Counted from the stretch's first letter, positions 28,342 to 38,328 are shown. The stretch: DNA of 64,000 nucleotides from Bin80 sp965203305 (GCA_965203305.1 OZ241874.1:1240001-1304000), one strand, 5' to 3'. Notes: generated by a model from the letters alone, not told the origin. Numbers and translations are program-made.

Positions 28342-30144
28342 ATGAGTTACGATACACATACAAAAGTGCAGCCTGTTACAACGGGAGATTCTCTCCCGGA
28401 AGCGCGACCGCAAGTGACCCCCACAGCACAGGGCATGTCCGGTGCCGAAATTCTCCTCCGCTCTCTGGAGGCCGAGGGGGTAAAGATAATTTTCGGGCAT
28501 CCCGGCGGGGCAGTTATCAAGGTGTATGACGAGATGCATCGCATCAAGCCGGATTTTCAGCATATCCTGGTACGTCACGAACAGGGGGGGACACATGCGG
28601 CAGAAGGATACGCAAAGGCGACGGGCAAGGTGGGGACGGTCCTGGTTACCAGTGGCCCCGGTGCTACAAACACCGTAACGGGCATTGCGGATGCGTATAT
28701 GGATTCTGTGCCGATTGTTGTGTTCACGGGACAGGTCCCGACCGCTCTTATTGGCAATGACGCATTCCAGGAGTGTGATGCGATCGGAATCACGCGATCC
28801 ATTACCAAGCACAGCTATCTGGTCCGGGATGTAAAAGACCTGGCCCGCACGGTGAAGGAAGCCTACCATATCGCCCGTACCGGCCGCCCGGGTCCGGTAC
28901 TGGTGGATTTGCCAAAAGATATTCTGCTGGCAGAGGCCCCGTTTCAGTATCCCGAGACGGTGAATATAAGGGGGTATGCTGCCGTGCCAGAGGAGGTAAA
29001 GCCAGAGAAGCTGCAGCGTGCAGCACGCATGATTGCAGAATCAAAGCGACCACTGTTCTATGTGGGAGGAGGAGCCATCAGCAGAAATGCTCCCGCACAT
29101 CTGGCCGCGCTGGCAAGACATACCATGATTCCGGTCACAACCACCCTGCATGGTCTGGGTGCTTTTCCAGAGGATGATCCGCTTTCTTTGCGAATGCTGG
29201 GAATGCACGGGACATGGTGGGCCAATCAGGCGGTGCAGCATTGCGATCTTATCATTGCAATTGGAGCACGATTTGATGACCGTGTGACAGGAAAACTTGA
29301 CTCATGGGCCCCGCATGCAAAAGTCATTCATACGGAAATTGACCAGTCGTGCATTTCCAAAAATATCTTTGCTGACTGTGCTATTCTGGGTGATGTGCAG
29401 GATATTCTTGAAAAACTGCGCCCGCTTGTAGAGCCAAAGGATACCACCGAATGGCTTGAGGAGATTCAGGCCTGGCGCGAGGAGTGTCCTCTGCAATACA
29501 GCCAGGACGGCCAGTTGCATGCACAGGGAGTGATTGAGCAGTTGCGAGACAAGACGGGTGGAGATGCCGTCGTGGTTACGGATGTTGGACAGCATCAGAT
29601 GTGGTCTGCACAGTATTTCCGATTTTTGCATCCTCGCACCCACATCACAAGCGGCGGACTGGGAACGATGGGCTTTGGAATGCCCGCTGCAATGGGGGCC
29701 GCATTCGGAATGCGAGAAGCAGGATCGTCCCGCCCCGTGATATGCATCAGTGGTGACGGAGGCTTTGTTATGAATGCACAGGAGATGAGTGTGGCAGCTG
29801 CTCACAAGCTCCCGATCAAGATTGCAGTGATCAACAATCGTTTCCTTGGCATGGTGAGACAGTGGCAGGAACTCTTCCACAGGGAGCGGTACAGCCATAC
29901 AGATCTCTCCGATACCAACCCTGATTTCGTAAAACTTGCGGAAGCCAATCACTGCGTCGGGCTGTGTGCAGATACTCCCGGGAAGGCACAGGAGATTATT
30001 GACGAGGCATGGGAAGTCACAGACAGGCCGGTACTGATGGAGTTTCAGGTGGCAAAGGAGGAGATGGTATTCCCAATGGTTCCTGCCGGGGCAGCGACCG
30101 GGGAGATGATCACAGATCGCATGACACCGAACTCTTTTGTATAG
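28342..30144 (+). CDS. ilvB: Acetolactate synthase large (catalytic) subunit
   Basis: First common enzyme of valine/leucine and isoleucine synthesis, a thiamine-diphosphate enzyme that condenses pyruvate with pyruvate or 2-oxobutyrate. About 600 residues from ATG 28342, which is preferred over the GTG at 28303 because family similarity begins shortly after it. The catalytic Glu sits in HEQGGTHAAEGYA, and the cofactor motif GDGGFVMNAQE with NNRFLGMVRQWQE is intact. It opens the eight-gene ilv-leu-cim cluster. The 151-base upstream gap contains TTGACA at 28239, but no downstream box that I can defend as a promoter. ilvN follows after 25 bases. Confidence 0.96.
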   Translation: MSYDTHTKVQPVTTGDSLPEARPQVTPTAQGMSGAEILLRSLEAEGVKIIFGHPGGAVIKVYDEMHRIKPDFQHILVRHEQGGTHAAEGYAKATGKVGTVLVTSGPGATNTVTGIADAYMDSVPIVVFTGQVPTALIGNDAFQECDAIGITRSITKHSYLVRDVKDLARTVKEAYHIARTGRPGPVLVDLPKDILLAEAPFQYPETVNIRGYAAVPEEVKPEKLQRAARMIAESKRPLFYVGGGAISRNAPAHLAALARHTMIPVTTTLHGLGAFPEDDPLSLRMLGMHGTWWANQAVQHCDLIIAIGARFDDRVTGKLDSWAPHAKVIHTEIDQSCISKNIFADCAILGDVQDILEKLRPLVEPKDTTEWLEEIQAWREECPLQYSQDGQLHAQGVIEQLRDKTGGDAVVVTDVGQHQMWSAQYFRFLHPRTHITSGGLGTMGFGMPAAMGAAFGMREAGSSRPVICISGDGGFVMNAQEMSVAAAHKLPIKIAVINNRFLGMVRQWQELFHRERYSHTDLSDTNPDFVKLAEANHCVGLCADTPGKAQEIIDEAWEVTDRPVLMEFQVAKEEMVFPMVPAGAATGEMITDRMTPNSFV

Positions 30145-30169
30145 ATCAGAACACAGCAAGTTTTGACTC

Positions 30170-30736
30170 ATGGCAGACCCTCTGGTTTTAACGCAGCAGC
30201 AGATCATTCGGAAGAAGGCGGCAGGTGAGCCCATAGAGCCGGATGACGGTGAAATGGTGCGGTCGCACACGATTGCGATTCTCGTGGAGAATTCCATCGG
30301 CGCATTCATACGGGTTGTCAACATGTTCTCGGCCCGTGGATTCAACATTGACAGTGTCACGGTCGGCGCAACAGATGATCCCAGCATTAGCCGAATGAGT
30401 ATTGTTACTGTTGGCAACGGGCGAATTATTTCCCAGGTTTTGCGACAGCTGAGCCGCCTTGTGGATACGATAGAGGTGACGGACCTGACGGAGACCGATT
30501 TTGTGGAGCGAGAGCTGTGTCTGCTCAAAGTGTATTATACCAGGGAATCCCGTTCCGAAATTCTGGATGTCAATGATATTTTTCGAGGCAAGGTTGTAGA
30601 TATCACATCAAAAACGATGACGTTTGAGCTCCGTGGGCCCTCTCAGAAGATTGATGCTTTTATTGCCCTGATGGCATCTCACAAGATTGCGGAAGTTGCC
30701 CGGAGCGGGCGAGTTGCCATGCAGCGTGATTCCTGA
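30170..30736 (+). CDS. ilvN: Acetolactate synthase small (regulatory) subunit
   Basis: Regulatory partner of IlvB that confers feedback inhibition by valine. The 188-residue protein has an N-terminal extension of about 28 residues, then an ACT domain (HTIAILVENSIGAFIRVVNMFSARGFNIDSVTVG-type beta-alpha-beta pattern, with the family signature NxxGxxxRxxxxFSxRG), and a C-terminal domain ending KIAEVARSGRVAMQRD. It follows ilvB by 25 bases and is cotranscribed. Confidence 0.95.
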   Translation: MADPLVLTQQQIIRKKAAGEPIEPDDGEMVRSHTIAILVENSIGAFIRVVNMFSARGFNIDSVTVGATDDPSISRMSIVTVGNGRIISQVLRQLSRLVDTIEVTDLTETDFVERELCLLKVYYTRESRSEILDVNDIFRGKVVDITSKTMTFELRGPSQKIDAFIALMASHKIAEVARSGRVAMQRDS

Positions 30737-31070
30737 TACCCTTGTGAGGATATATAGGCGTATGGCCAACATACATGGGAAGGATAATCCGTGAATTGCT
30801 TGAATTTATTTTTGAATCCCTTCCGCCTCTTGATGAGGTAATGGGATTCCTTGTACGTGTTCTGGTTCGTGTTTGGAATAAGGTTGAATTAAGTCATATG
30901 GTTACCTTTGTTGTGCACGATAGCATTCGTGTATGTTATTCGCGCAGTAATCATTGCCAGGAAAGAATCCGAACAAGGAGAAAAAGGGGGAGGTAATTTG
31001 TTGTCTAGCTCCAGTTTCATCAAACCCCGTCCATGTCTAGTAACATAAACAGAGTAAAAACCCATAACAC
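30737..31070. other. Gap between ilvN and ilvC without a supported gene
   Basis: A 334-base stretch, the longest gap in the branched-chain cluster. An open frame of 73 codons from 30775 has a basic, low-complexity end and no family resemblance, so I do not call it. The region upstream of ilvC is A-rich (AACATAAACAGAGTAAAAACCC) and could carry a second promoter for the downstream genes, but no consensus is clear. Confidence 0.45.
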
Positions 31071-32087
31071 ATGAACGTACATTATAGTGCCGATCCTTCC
31101 ATCATTCGGAAATTGAAAGTTGCCGTGATCGGCTATGGGAGCCAAGGACATGCGCATGCACTGAACCTGCATGACAGCGGGGTGACCGTTGCTGTTGGCT
31201 TGCGGGATGGCTCAAAGTCTGCCGAAAAGGCACAAGCCAGAGGGCTCAATGTAATGGGCATTGCCAATGCCGCTGCATGGGGAGATGTGATCATGTTCCT
31301 GATCCCTGACCAGGACCAGAAACGCGTGTATGAAGCCGAAATCGCCGAACATGTCACACCAGGAAAAGCACTGGCTTTCGGGCACGGGTTCAATATACAT
31401 TATGGTCAGATCCAGGCTCCAGAAGGGGTGGATGTCTTCATGGTTGCCCCCAAAGGGCCTGGACATCTGGTCCGCCGAACTTTTGAAGAAGGAAAGGGAA
31501 CCCCATGTCTTGTTGCCGTTGCCCAGAATGCCAGTGGAGGTGCCATGGAGCTGGCACTCAGTTATGCCGATGCAATCGGAGGAACGCGGGCAGGAGTGAT
31601 TGAAACCAACTTCAAGGACGAAACAGAAACCGATCTGTTTGGAGAACAGGCAGTGCTCTGTGGAGGATCGCAGGCCCTGATTCAGGCAGGATTTGAAACT
31701 CTGACTGAAGCAGGGTATCCAGAGGAGCTTGCGTATTTTGAGGTTCTTCACGAACTCAAACTCATCGTAGACCTCTATTATGAAGGTGGACTGTCCTACA
31801 TGAACTATTCCATTAGTGATACAGCCGAATACGGAAACTACTCTAGAGGTCCGCGTGTGATCGGCCCGCAGGTAAAGGAAGAAATGAAGCGAGTACTGGG
31901 CGAGATTCAGTCCGGCAGGTTTGCCCGGGAATGGATTGCGGAATGTGAGGACGGGCAGCCGGCGTTCCAGGCATACCGTCAGGAAACAGCAGAACATCCT
32001 GTCGAAAAAGTGGGACAGAAACTGCGCAAGATGATGTCCTGGCTCCGAAAGAATGAGGATACTGTCAAGTCCGAGAAAACGACCTGA
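31071..32087 (+). CDS. ilvC: Ketol-acid reductoisomerase (class I)
   Basis: Converts acetolactate or acetohydroxybutyrate to the dihydroxy acids with NADPH and Mg2+. The 338-residue length is that of the short class I form. The Rossmann motif GYGSQGHAHALNL lies near the N-terminus, and the metal-binding helix DETETDLFGEQAVLCGG and HELKLIVDLYYEGGL are present. Its stop codon overlaps the leuB start by one base (TGATG), so the two are translationally coupled. A 334-base gap separates it from ilvN, so a separate internal promoter is possible. Confidence 0.97.
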   Translation: MNVHYSADPSIIRKLKVAVIGYGSQGHAHALNLHDSGVTVAVGLRDGSKSAEKAQARGLNVMGIANAAAWGDVIMFLIPDQDQKRVYEAEIAEHVTPGKALAFGHGFNIHYGQIQAPEGVDVFMVAPKGPGHLVRRTFEEGKGTPCLVAVAQNASGGAMELALSYADAIGGTRAGVIETNFKDETETDLFGEQAVLCGGSQALIQAGFETLTEAGYPEELAYFEVLHELKLIVDLYYEGGLSYMNYSISDTAEYGNYSRGPRVIGPQVKEEMKRVLGEIQSGRFAREWIAECEDGQPAFQAYRQETAEHPVEKVGQKLRKMMSWLRKNEDTVKSEKTT

Positions 32088-33157
32088 TGCCTGCCTATCA
32101 GATTGCTGTATTGCCCGGGGACGGGATCGGACCGGAAGTCACCCGGGAAGCGGAGCGAGCACTCCTTGCGTCTGCCGATGCATTCGGATTTGAAGTACAT
32201 CTGGAGCACTGGCCGATTGGCGGTGCCGCCCTGGATCAGTTTGATACCCCTTTTCCAGATGCAACGCGCGATGCTTGTCTGGCATCCGATGCTGTATTCC
32301 TGGGGGCACTTGGCGGGCCCAGGTGGGATCACGAGACCGGCTCCAGAAGATGCGAGGCTGCTCTGCTGGCTTTGCGCAAGATCCTGGGCGGGTTTGCGAA
32401 TTTGCGGCCTGTGATTGTCCCTGACAGCCTGGCAGACAGCTCCCCCCTGCGGGCGGAACGGGTGGCAGGGACAGATCTGCTGATCATACGTGAACTGACT
32501 GGCGGGATTTACTTTGGCAGTCCGCGAAGCAATACAGGGGAGATCGGGAGCAATACGATGACTTACTCCCGGACAGAGATTGAACGGATCGCCCGGCTGG
32601 CGTTTGATCTTGCGAGAAAACGTAACGGACATCTGACCTCTGTGGACAAGGCAAATGTTCTGGAAGTCTCTCAGCTTTGGCGCAGCACGGTGACAGAAAT
32701 TCATCAGGCAGAGTTTCCTGATGTGGAACTGGAACACCTGTACATAGATAACGCGGCAATCCAGCTCATTCTCCGACCCTCGCAGTTTGATGTAATTCTG
32801 ACAGCGAACCTGTTTGGAGACATATTGAGTGATCTGGCGGGCACACTCCCCGGATCGCTTGGAGTCCTGCCATCCGCAAGTATGGGAGGGAAGGTTGGAT
32901 TGTTTGAGCCTGTGCATGGCAGTGCGCCGGACATTGCAGGAAAAGGGTATGCGAATCCCGCAGGGGCACTTCTCAGTGCCGTCATGCTGCTGGAAATGCT
33001 GGGAGAGATGGAAGCTGGAGCGTGTATACAAACTGGAGTCATGAAAACTCTCAGGGATGGAGTGCGTACCCGTGATCTGGGAGGGAAAGCTTCAACAACA
33101 GAGTTTGGGGATGCCGTTCTTGATCATGCGTTTGGATACATTTCGGCCATTGCATAA
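32087..33157 (+). CDS. leuB: 3-Isopropylmalate dehydrogenase
   Basis: Oxidises and decarboxylates 3-isopropylmalate to 2-oxoisocaproate with NAD+. The 356-residue protein shows AVLPGDGIGPEV, LGGPRWD, the substrate Arg region LRPV, a tyrosine-containing FGSPR region, SVDKANVLEVS and the metal-binding Asp region DVILTANLFGDILSDLAG, then SAPDIAGKGYANP. With cimA in the cluster it may also act on 3-methylmalate in the citramalate route to isoleucine, as is known for some organisms; that dual use is inferred. It overlaps ilvC by one base and precedes leuA by 43 bases. Confidence 0.96.
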   Translation: MPAYQIAVLPGDGIGPEVTREAERALLASADAFGFEVHLEHWPIGGAALDQFDTPFPDATRDACLASDAVFLGALGGPRWDHETGSRRCEAALLALRKILGGFANLRPVIVPDSLADSSPLRAERVAGTDLLIIRELTGGIYFGSPRSNTGEIGSNTMTYSRTEIERIARLAFDLARKRNGHLTSVDKANVLEVSQLWRSTVTEIHQAEFPDVELEHLYIDNAAIQLILRPSQFDVILTANLFGDILSDLAGTLPGSLGVLPSASMGGKVGLFEPVHGSAPDIAGKGYANPAGALLSAVMLLEMLGEMEAGACIQTGVMKTLRDGVRTRDLGGKASTTEFGDAVLDHAFGYISAIA

Positions 33158-33200
33158 TTCCATTGTACAGGTCTGGAATTCTCAATAAAATGCTCTCGGG

Positions 33201-34820
33201 ATGACTGCTGACAAAGTCTTGATCTTTGAGACAACACTGCGGGACGGTGAACAGGCACCCGGTGCCTCCATGGATATTGCGGAGAAGATTCGTATTGCAC
33301 ACCAGCTTTCCCGGCTCAAGGTGGATATTATTGAAGCAGGATTTCCTGTTTCTTCTCCGGCCCAGTTTGAAGCAGTAGAGCGTATTGCACAGGAAGTTGA
33401 AGGGCCGGTTGTGGCGGCACTTGCACGGACCATTGAAGCGGATATTAATGCTGCAGGAGAAGCACTTCAGGCAGGAAATAAGACGCGAATTCATACATTT
33501 GTAGGGACGAGTGACATTCACCTGAGTGCAAAGTTTTCCGACGACCGATATGGGAAAACCCTGGAAGAAAAGCGGGAGTCTGTCCTGAACATGGTAGACC
33601 GGGCCGTACGCCAGGCATGTGCGATCACCGATGATGTGGAATTCAGTGCAGAGGATGCAGGGCGTACAGGCGTTGATTACCTGATTGATGTGATCAATGT
33701 AGCCATTGAGGCAGGGGCGACTACGATCAATATCCCGGATACAACTGGCTATTGTGTTCCCAAGGAATACGCAGCTCTCTTCAGGACCGTACGTAAACGG
33801 TGCAAGAATATTGAGAATGTTGTGCTTTCCGTTCATTGCCATGACGACTTGGGGCTGGCAGTAGCCAATTCTCTGGCGGGAGTGCTGGCTGGTGCCCGCC
33901 AAGTGGAGTGTACCATGAACGGGATTGGGGAACGGGCTGGCAATGCCTCCCTGGAAGAGATTGTCATGGCCCTGTGTGTTCGCAGGCAGCTTTTTGAGGC
34001 GGAGACAGGTATTGACACGCGTCTCCTGACAGAAACCAGCAAAATGGTGTCGCTTGCCACGGGCTTCCCTGTGCCCCCCAACAAGGCCGTGGTTGGTGCC
34101 AATGCATTTAGCCATGAAGCCGGGATTCACCAGCACGGTGTCCTCAAAAGTCGGGAAACCTACGAAATCATGCGGGCGGAAGATGTGGGACAAGATCCCG
34201 AAGCAATCCGCCTTGGACGACATTCAGGCAGGCACGGACTGTTCAGCAGGCTTGAAAAACTGGGAATCTTCGTCGGCCCGGACAGAAAAGAGGAAGTGTA
34301 TCAGGAGTTCGTATCTCTGGCAGACCAGAAAAAAGAAGTGTTTGACGAAGATTTGATAGCACTTGCACAGGGGGATAAAGAGCAGGGGGCAGTCGTTCAC
34401 TATCGCTTGGACCATCTGTCCGTAATCAGTGGAACCGGCAAGATGCCAAGTGCCGAAGTTCTGCTTTATCACAGCTCTTCTGATACCTCCTGCCGCAAGG
34501 TGGCTGAGGGAGACGGGCCTGTGGCAGCAATCTACAAAGCCATTGACATGGCCGCAGGAAGCCATCATGGACTGGTTTCCTACGGGATTCGGTCTGTTGG
34601 AGAAGGGAAGGATGCTATGGGGGAAGTGACCGTTCTCATCAGCGAGCACGGGACGCTTTTCCGGGGTATTGCCCGGCACACGGATGTCCTCCAGGCCTCT
34701 GCAAATGCCTATGTACAGGCACTCAACGAACTGGAGGCGTTCAGAGCCAGTAGCGGGGAAGAGTTTGTATCTGACGGAATCATGCAATCGTTTGGCAGTG
34801 ACGGAGGACAAGATTCATGA
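33201..34820 (+). CDS. leuA: 2-Isopropylmalate synthase
   Basis: Condenses acetyl-CoA and 2-oxoisovalerate, the committed step of leucine synthesis. The 539-residue protein opens with FETTLRDGEQAPGASM, has the metal ligands in SVHCHDDLGLAVANS, and NGIGERAGNASLEE, with HEAGIHQHGVLK later. The C-terminal third forms the LeuA allosteric dimer domain, which normally binds leucine, so feedback control is expected. The stop overlaps the leuC start in ATGA. It differs from the downstream cimA by the catalytic-domain motifs (GEQAPGA versus GTQGEHV). Confidence 0.96.
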   Translation: MTADKVLIFETTLRDGEQAPGASMDIAEKIRIAHQLSRLKVDIIEAGFPVSSPAQFEAVERIAQEVEGPVVAALARTIEADINAAGEALQAGNKTRIHTFVGTSDIHLSAKFSDDRYGKTLEEKRESVLNMVDRAVRQACAITDDVEFSAEDAGRTGVDYLIDVINVAIEAGATTINIPDTTGYCVPKEYAALFRTVRKRCKNIENVVLSVHCHDDLGLAVANSLAGVLAGARQVECTMNGIGERAGNASLEEIVMALCVRRQLFEAETGIDTRLLTETSKMVSLATGFPVPPNKAVVGANAFSHEAGIHQHGVLKSRETYEIMRAEDVGQDPEAIRLGRHSGRHGLFSRLEKLGIFVGPDRKEEVYQEFVSLADQKKEVFDEDLIALAQGDKEQGAVVHYRLDHLSVISGTGKMPSAEVLLYHSSSDTSCRKVAEGDGPVAAIYKAIDMAAGSHHGLVSYGIRSVGEGKDAMGEVTVLISEHGTLFRGIARHTDVLQASANAYVQALNELEAFRASSGEEFVSDGIMQSFGSDGGQDS

Positions 34821-36109
34821 CAATCACAGAAAAGATCATTGCACGGCATTGTGGACAGGATCATGTTGTTCCGGGTGAAAGTGTCTGGGTGGATGTGGAT
34901 ATCCTTATGACACATGATGTATGCGGACCTCCAACCATAGATATCTTCAAGCGCGAGTTTGGGGAAGATGCAAAGGTATGGGATCCAGAAAAGCTGGTGA
35001 TCTTGCCTGATCACTATATCTTTACCCAGAATCACCATGCAAACCGGAATGTACGCTTGCTCAGGGCGTTTGCCGAAGAGCATGACCTGCCTCATTATTA
35101 CGATGTAGGCTCCCCCAGATACAAGGGAGTATGCCATATGGCCCTCGCAGAAGAAGGGTTCAATCGTCCAGGTTCACTTCTGATCGGAACAGACAGTCAT
35201 ACATGTACCTCCGGTGCTTTTGGCATGTTTTCGACCGGAGTAGGAAATACAGATGCAGCACTCATTATGGGAACCGGGAAAATCTGGCTGCGAGTTCCCG
35301 AAACCATGCGCTTCATCTTTGAGGGAGCTCTGCCTCCCTATCTGATGGCAAAGGATTTGATTCTGGCTGTGATTGGAGATATTGGCTGCGATGGGGCCAC
35401 ATACCGTGCCATGGAGTTTGACGGAGAATCTGTTTACGCACTCTCCATGCAGGAACGGATGACCTTGACAAACATGGCGATTGAAGCAGGGGGAAAGAAT
35501 GGGGTCATTGCGCCGGATGAGACAACAATTGAGTATGTACGCGCACGGACTGATTCCGATTTTGTCTGTGTGTACAGCGATGAGAATGCGAGATACCATT
35601 CGGAATATCGCTATGATGTCTCCACACTGGAGCCGGTGGTAGCCAAACCGCATCGGCCGGATAATCGTGCGAGTGTCCCGGAAGTCGCAGGTACTCGTCT
35701 GGACCGGGCGTATGTTGGAAGTTGTACGGGAGGAAAACTGGAAGATTTTCAGGCAGCTGCGCAGATCATCAAGGGACAGGAAGTTGTTATAGATACATAC
35801 ATCGTACCCGCCACAACGGAAATCAGCGAGTCTCTTAAGACGATGACACTGGACGGGACAGCACTCTGGGATGTGTTTGCCAATGCAGGGTGCAAAATGG
35901 GACAGGCAAGCTGTGCTGCGTGTCTGGGCGGCCCTCCAGATACGTTCGGGCGAATGCAGGGGGATGAAGTGGTCATCTCCACAACCAATCGAAATTTTCC
36001 CGGTCGTATGGGATCCAAACAAGCCTCGGTCTTTCTGGCATCTCCGCTAACGGTTGCTGCAAGTGCGTTAAGCGGTGTCATTACAGATCCGAGGGAGGTG
36101 CTGGTTTAA
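34817..36109 (+). CDS. leuC: 3-Isopropylmalate dehydratase large subunit
   Basis: Aconitase-type isomerase that interconverts 2- and 3-isopropylmalate (and probably citramalate and 3-methylmalate here) with LeuD. The 430-residue length matches the shorter, archaeal/HacA-like LeuC class. The three [4Fe-4S] ligands are evident: Cys in VGSCTGGKLEDF, and the pair in QASCAACLGG. GTDSHTCTSGAFGMFSTGVGNTD is the strongly conserved substrate region. It overlaps leuA by 4 bases and precedes leuD by 2 bases between stop and start. Confidence 0.95.
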   Translation: MTITEKIIARHCGQDHVVPGESVWVDVDILMTHDVCGPPTIDIFKREFGEDAKVWDPEKLVILPDHYIFTQNHHANRNVRLLRAFAEEHDLPHYYDVGSPRYKGVCHMALAEEGFNRPGSLLIGTDSHTCTSGAFGMFSTGVGNTDAALIMGTGKIWLRVPETMRFIFEGALPPYLMAKDLILAVIGDIGCDGATYRAMEFDGESVYALSMQERMTLTNMAIEAGGKNGVIAPDETTIEYVRARTDSDFVCVYSDENARYHSEYRYDVSTLEPVVAKPHRPDNRASVPEVAGTRLDRAYVGSCTGGKLEDFQAAAQIIKGQEVVIDTYIVPATTEISESLKTMTLDGTALWDVFANAGCKMGQASCAACLGGPPDTFGRMQGDEVVISTTNRNFPGRMGSKQASVFLASPLTVAASALSGVITDPREVLV

Positions 36110-36111
36110 GC

Positions 36112-36678
36112 ATGGACTCTGTGATTCGCGGTTTGGCTTATGTGGTTGGGGATGCTATTGATACGGACCAGATCATCCCTGCAGAGCATCTGGTATACAG
36201 TCTTAACAAACCGGAGGAGCGTCGCATGTATGGGCGTTTCGCCATGAGTGGAGTCCCTGTGGAAGAACAGGGACTTCCCCATGGACATATTCCTTTTACG
36301 GATCCGAACAGGTATGTCAGCAAGTTTACGTTTGTGATTGGAGGGGTCAATTTTGGATGCGGTTCTTCCCGCGAGCATGCTCCATTTGCATTGACGGAGG
36401 CTGGGGCCAGGGTTGTTGTAGCGCAGAGCTATGCCCGAATTTTTTATCGGAACACCGTTGATGGCGGATTTGTGATTCCTTTTGAGTCCTATGAAAAAAT
36501 CAATCATCAAATCCATACAGGCGATGAGCTGGAGCTGGATACACGCACGGGACAGCTGTCCAATCATGCGCGGGGGGAAGAGCATTTGCTAAAGCCGCTG
36601 GGAGATGTGGCCGATATTCTCAACGCAGGAAATGTCTTTGAATATGCAAGACAGAATGGTCTGATTCCCTCTGTCTGA
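36112..36678 (+). CDS. leuD: 3-Isopropylmalate dehydratase small subunit
   Basis: Partner of LeuC, contributing the swivelling domain to the active site. The 188-residue protein has DAIDTDQIIPAEH near the N-terminus and the signature FGCGSSREHAPFAL, followed by YARIFYRNTVDGGF. Size and the DTDQIIPA region suit the archaeal/HacB-like class that pairs with the short LeuC. The stop overlaps the cimA start by one base (TGATG). Confidence 0.95.
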   Translation: MDSVIRGLAYVVGDAIDTDQIIPAEHLVYSLNKPEERRMYGRFAMSGVPVEEQGLPHGHIPFTDPNRYVSKFTFVIGGVNFGCGSSREHAPFALTEAGARVVVAQSYARIFYRNTVDGGFVIPFESYEKINHQIHTGDELELDTRTGQLSNHARGEEHLLKPLGDVADILNAGNVFEYARQNGLIPSV

Positions 36679-38255
36679 TGGAGAAGATTGAGTTATTTGA
36701 CACCACGCTTCGGGATGGTACGCAAGGGGAGCATGTGACGCTTTCGGTAAACGACAAGATTCGCATTGCGCACAGACTGGATGTGTTTGGCATCCATGTG
36801 ATTGAAGGGGGGTGGCCGGGGTCAAATCCCAAGGACCAGGAATTTTTTGAGCGTGCCTCCAGAGAAACATGGCAACAGACGAATATCTGCGCATTCGGCT
36901 CCACCCGTCGGGCAGAGAATACCTTCGGCAAAGATCCGAACCTGCTAGCCCTGCTTAAGGCGAAAACGAATACCGTCTCCATCTTTGGCAAGAGCTGGCT
37001 CCTGCATGTGGAGAAGGCACTGAACGTTACGCCGGAAGAAAACCTGGAGATGATCACGAGTTCAGTCCTGTGGCTGGTTCAGAATCATCGCAGGGTTATC
37101 TATGATGCAGAGCATTTTTTTGATGGCTACAAGGACGATGCAGAATACGCAATCAAGACTCTCCGTGCTGCCGCAGGGGCGGGTGCGAATGTATTGGTAT
37201 TGTGTGATACCAATGGCGGGACAATGCCATCAGAGATAGGCCAAATCACCGAACATGTGTGTTCGGTAATGACTGGCCATACCATTGGGATTCATGCACA
37301 TAATGACAGCGGGGTTGCAACGGCAAATACGGTCATGGCAGTGGAATCGGGGGCGCGCCATGTGCAAGGCACAATCAACGGGATTGGGGAGCGCACAGGC
37401 AATGCGGACTTGTGTACTGTGATTGCCTGTCTCCAGCACAAACTGGGATATCATTGTGTCTCCGAAGAGCAGCTGGCGACGCTTTCAGATTTAAGTCAAT
37501 TCGTGTACGAGGTCTGCAACATGCTGCCATTGGACCGCGCCCCGTTTGTTGGCCGGAGTGCATTTGCCCATAAGGGAGGCATTCATGTATCCGCAGTCAT
37601 GAAAGAACCCTGTGCATATGAGCACATGGCTCCCGAGATTGTGGGCAACAGAAGACGGGTGCTAGTGTCAGATTTGTCCGGGCAATCCAATGTACGCTAT
37701 AAAGCGCAGGAGTTGGGGATTTCACTGAATGGACGGGAAGAGGCTCGGCGTGCGGTGCAGCGAATCAAGGAACTGGAGCATCTTGGCTATGAATTTCAGG
37801 GAGCTGAGGCATCTTTTGAACTGTTGTTGCGAACCATACAGGGTGAGGATACTGAGATGTTCCGACTGGATCGCCTGCGGGTATATAGCGAGCAGGATGA
37901 GCAAGGATCAGAATGGTCTGAAGCTACAGTTGCAGTTTTTGTAGAAGGACATCGGGAGCTCGCCGTGGGGGAAGGAGTCGGCCCTGTTGATGCCTTGTCT
38001 CGGGCACTAAATCAGGCACTCTACCGCTTCTATCCCCAACTGGAAGCCCTAAGACTTGCAGATTACAAAGTGCGTGTGCTTACGCCGGAGGAGGCGACAG
38101 CGGCTTCTGTACGTGTTCTGATTGAACATCACGATACGAACGGGGAAGATATCTGGCATACGGTCGGTGTTTCTCCCAATATCCTGGATGCCAGTTGGCA
38201 GGCACTTACCGATGGTGTTCGCTATTATCTTTTGCACAGAGGCTTATATACCTGA
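36678..38255 (+). CDS. cimA: (R)-citramalate synthase
   Basis: Condenses acetyl-CoA and pyruvate to citramalate, the first step of the threonine-independent isoleucine route, in which LeuC/LeuD and LeuB-type enzymes then give 2-oxobutyrate. The 525-residue protein opens with LFDTTLRDGTQGEHVTL, has GGWPGSNPKD, the metal ligands in GIHAHNDSGVATANTV and NGIGERTGNADL, and AFAHKGGIHVSAV, as in the GSU1798/CimA type. A C-terminal regulatory domain follows. It is the last gene of the cluster, overlapping leuD by one base. No threonine dehydratase (ilvA) or dihydroxyacid dehydratase (ilvD) gene is in this window, so ilvD must lie elsewhere. Confidence 0.93.
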   Translation: MEKIELFDTTLRDGTQGEHVTLSVNDKIRIAHRLDVFGIHVIEGGWPGSNPKDQEFFERASRETWQQTNICAFGSTRRAENTFGKDPNLLALLKAKTNTVSIFGKSWLLHVEKALNVTPEENLEMITSSVLWLVQNHRRVIYDAEHFFDGYKDDAEYAIKTLRAAAGAGANVLVLCDTNGGTMPSEIGQITEHVCSVMTGHTIGIHAHNDSGVATANTVMAVESGARHVQGTINGIGERTGNADLCTVIACLQHKLGYHCVSEEQLATLSDLSQFVYEVCNMLPLDRAPFVGRSAFAHKGGIHVSAVMKEPCAYEHMAPEIVGNRRRVLVSDLSGQSNVRYKAQELGISLNGREEARRAVQRIKELEHLGYEFQGAEASFELLLRTIQGEDTEMFRLDRLRVYSEQDEQGSEWSEATVAVFVEGHRELAVGEGVGPVDALSRALNQALYRFYPQLEALRLADYKVRVLTPEEATAASVRVLIEHHDTNGEDIWHTVGVSPNILDASWQALTDGVRYYLLHRGLYT

Positions 38256-38328
38256 GTACCCATCTCGCGATGGAGACCGGGCATACGCTGGATTGACGGG
38301 TCATCGGGGTACCTAATGAGAACGCCCC

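Noticed and set aside
30775..30996. Open frame of 73 codons between ilvN and ilvC
   Set aside because: It has no family resemblance and a basic low-complexity end; it could be a leader peptide but nothing shows it.
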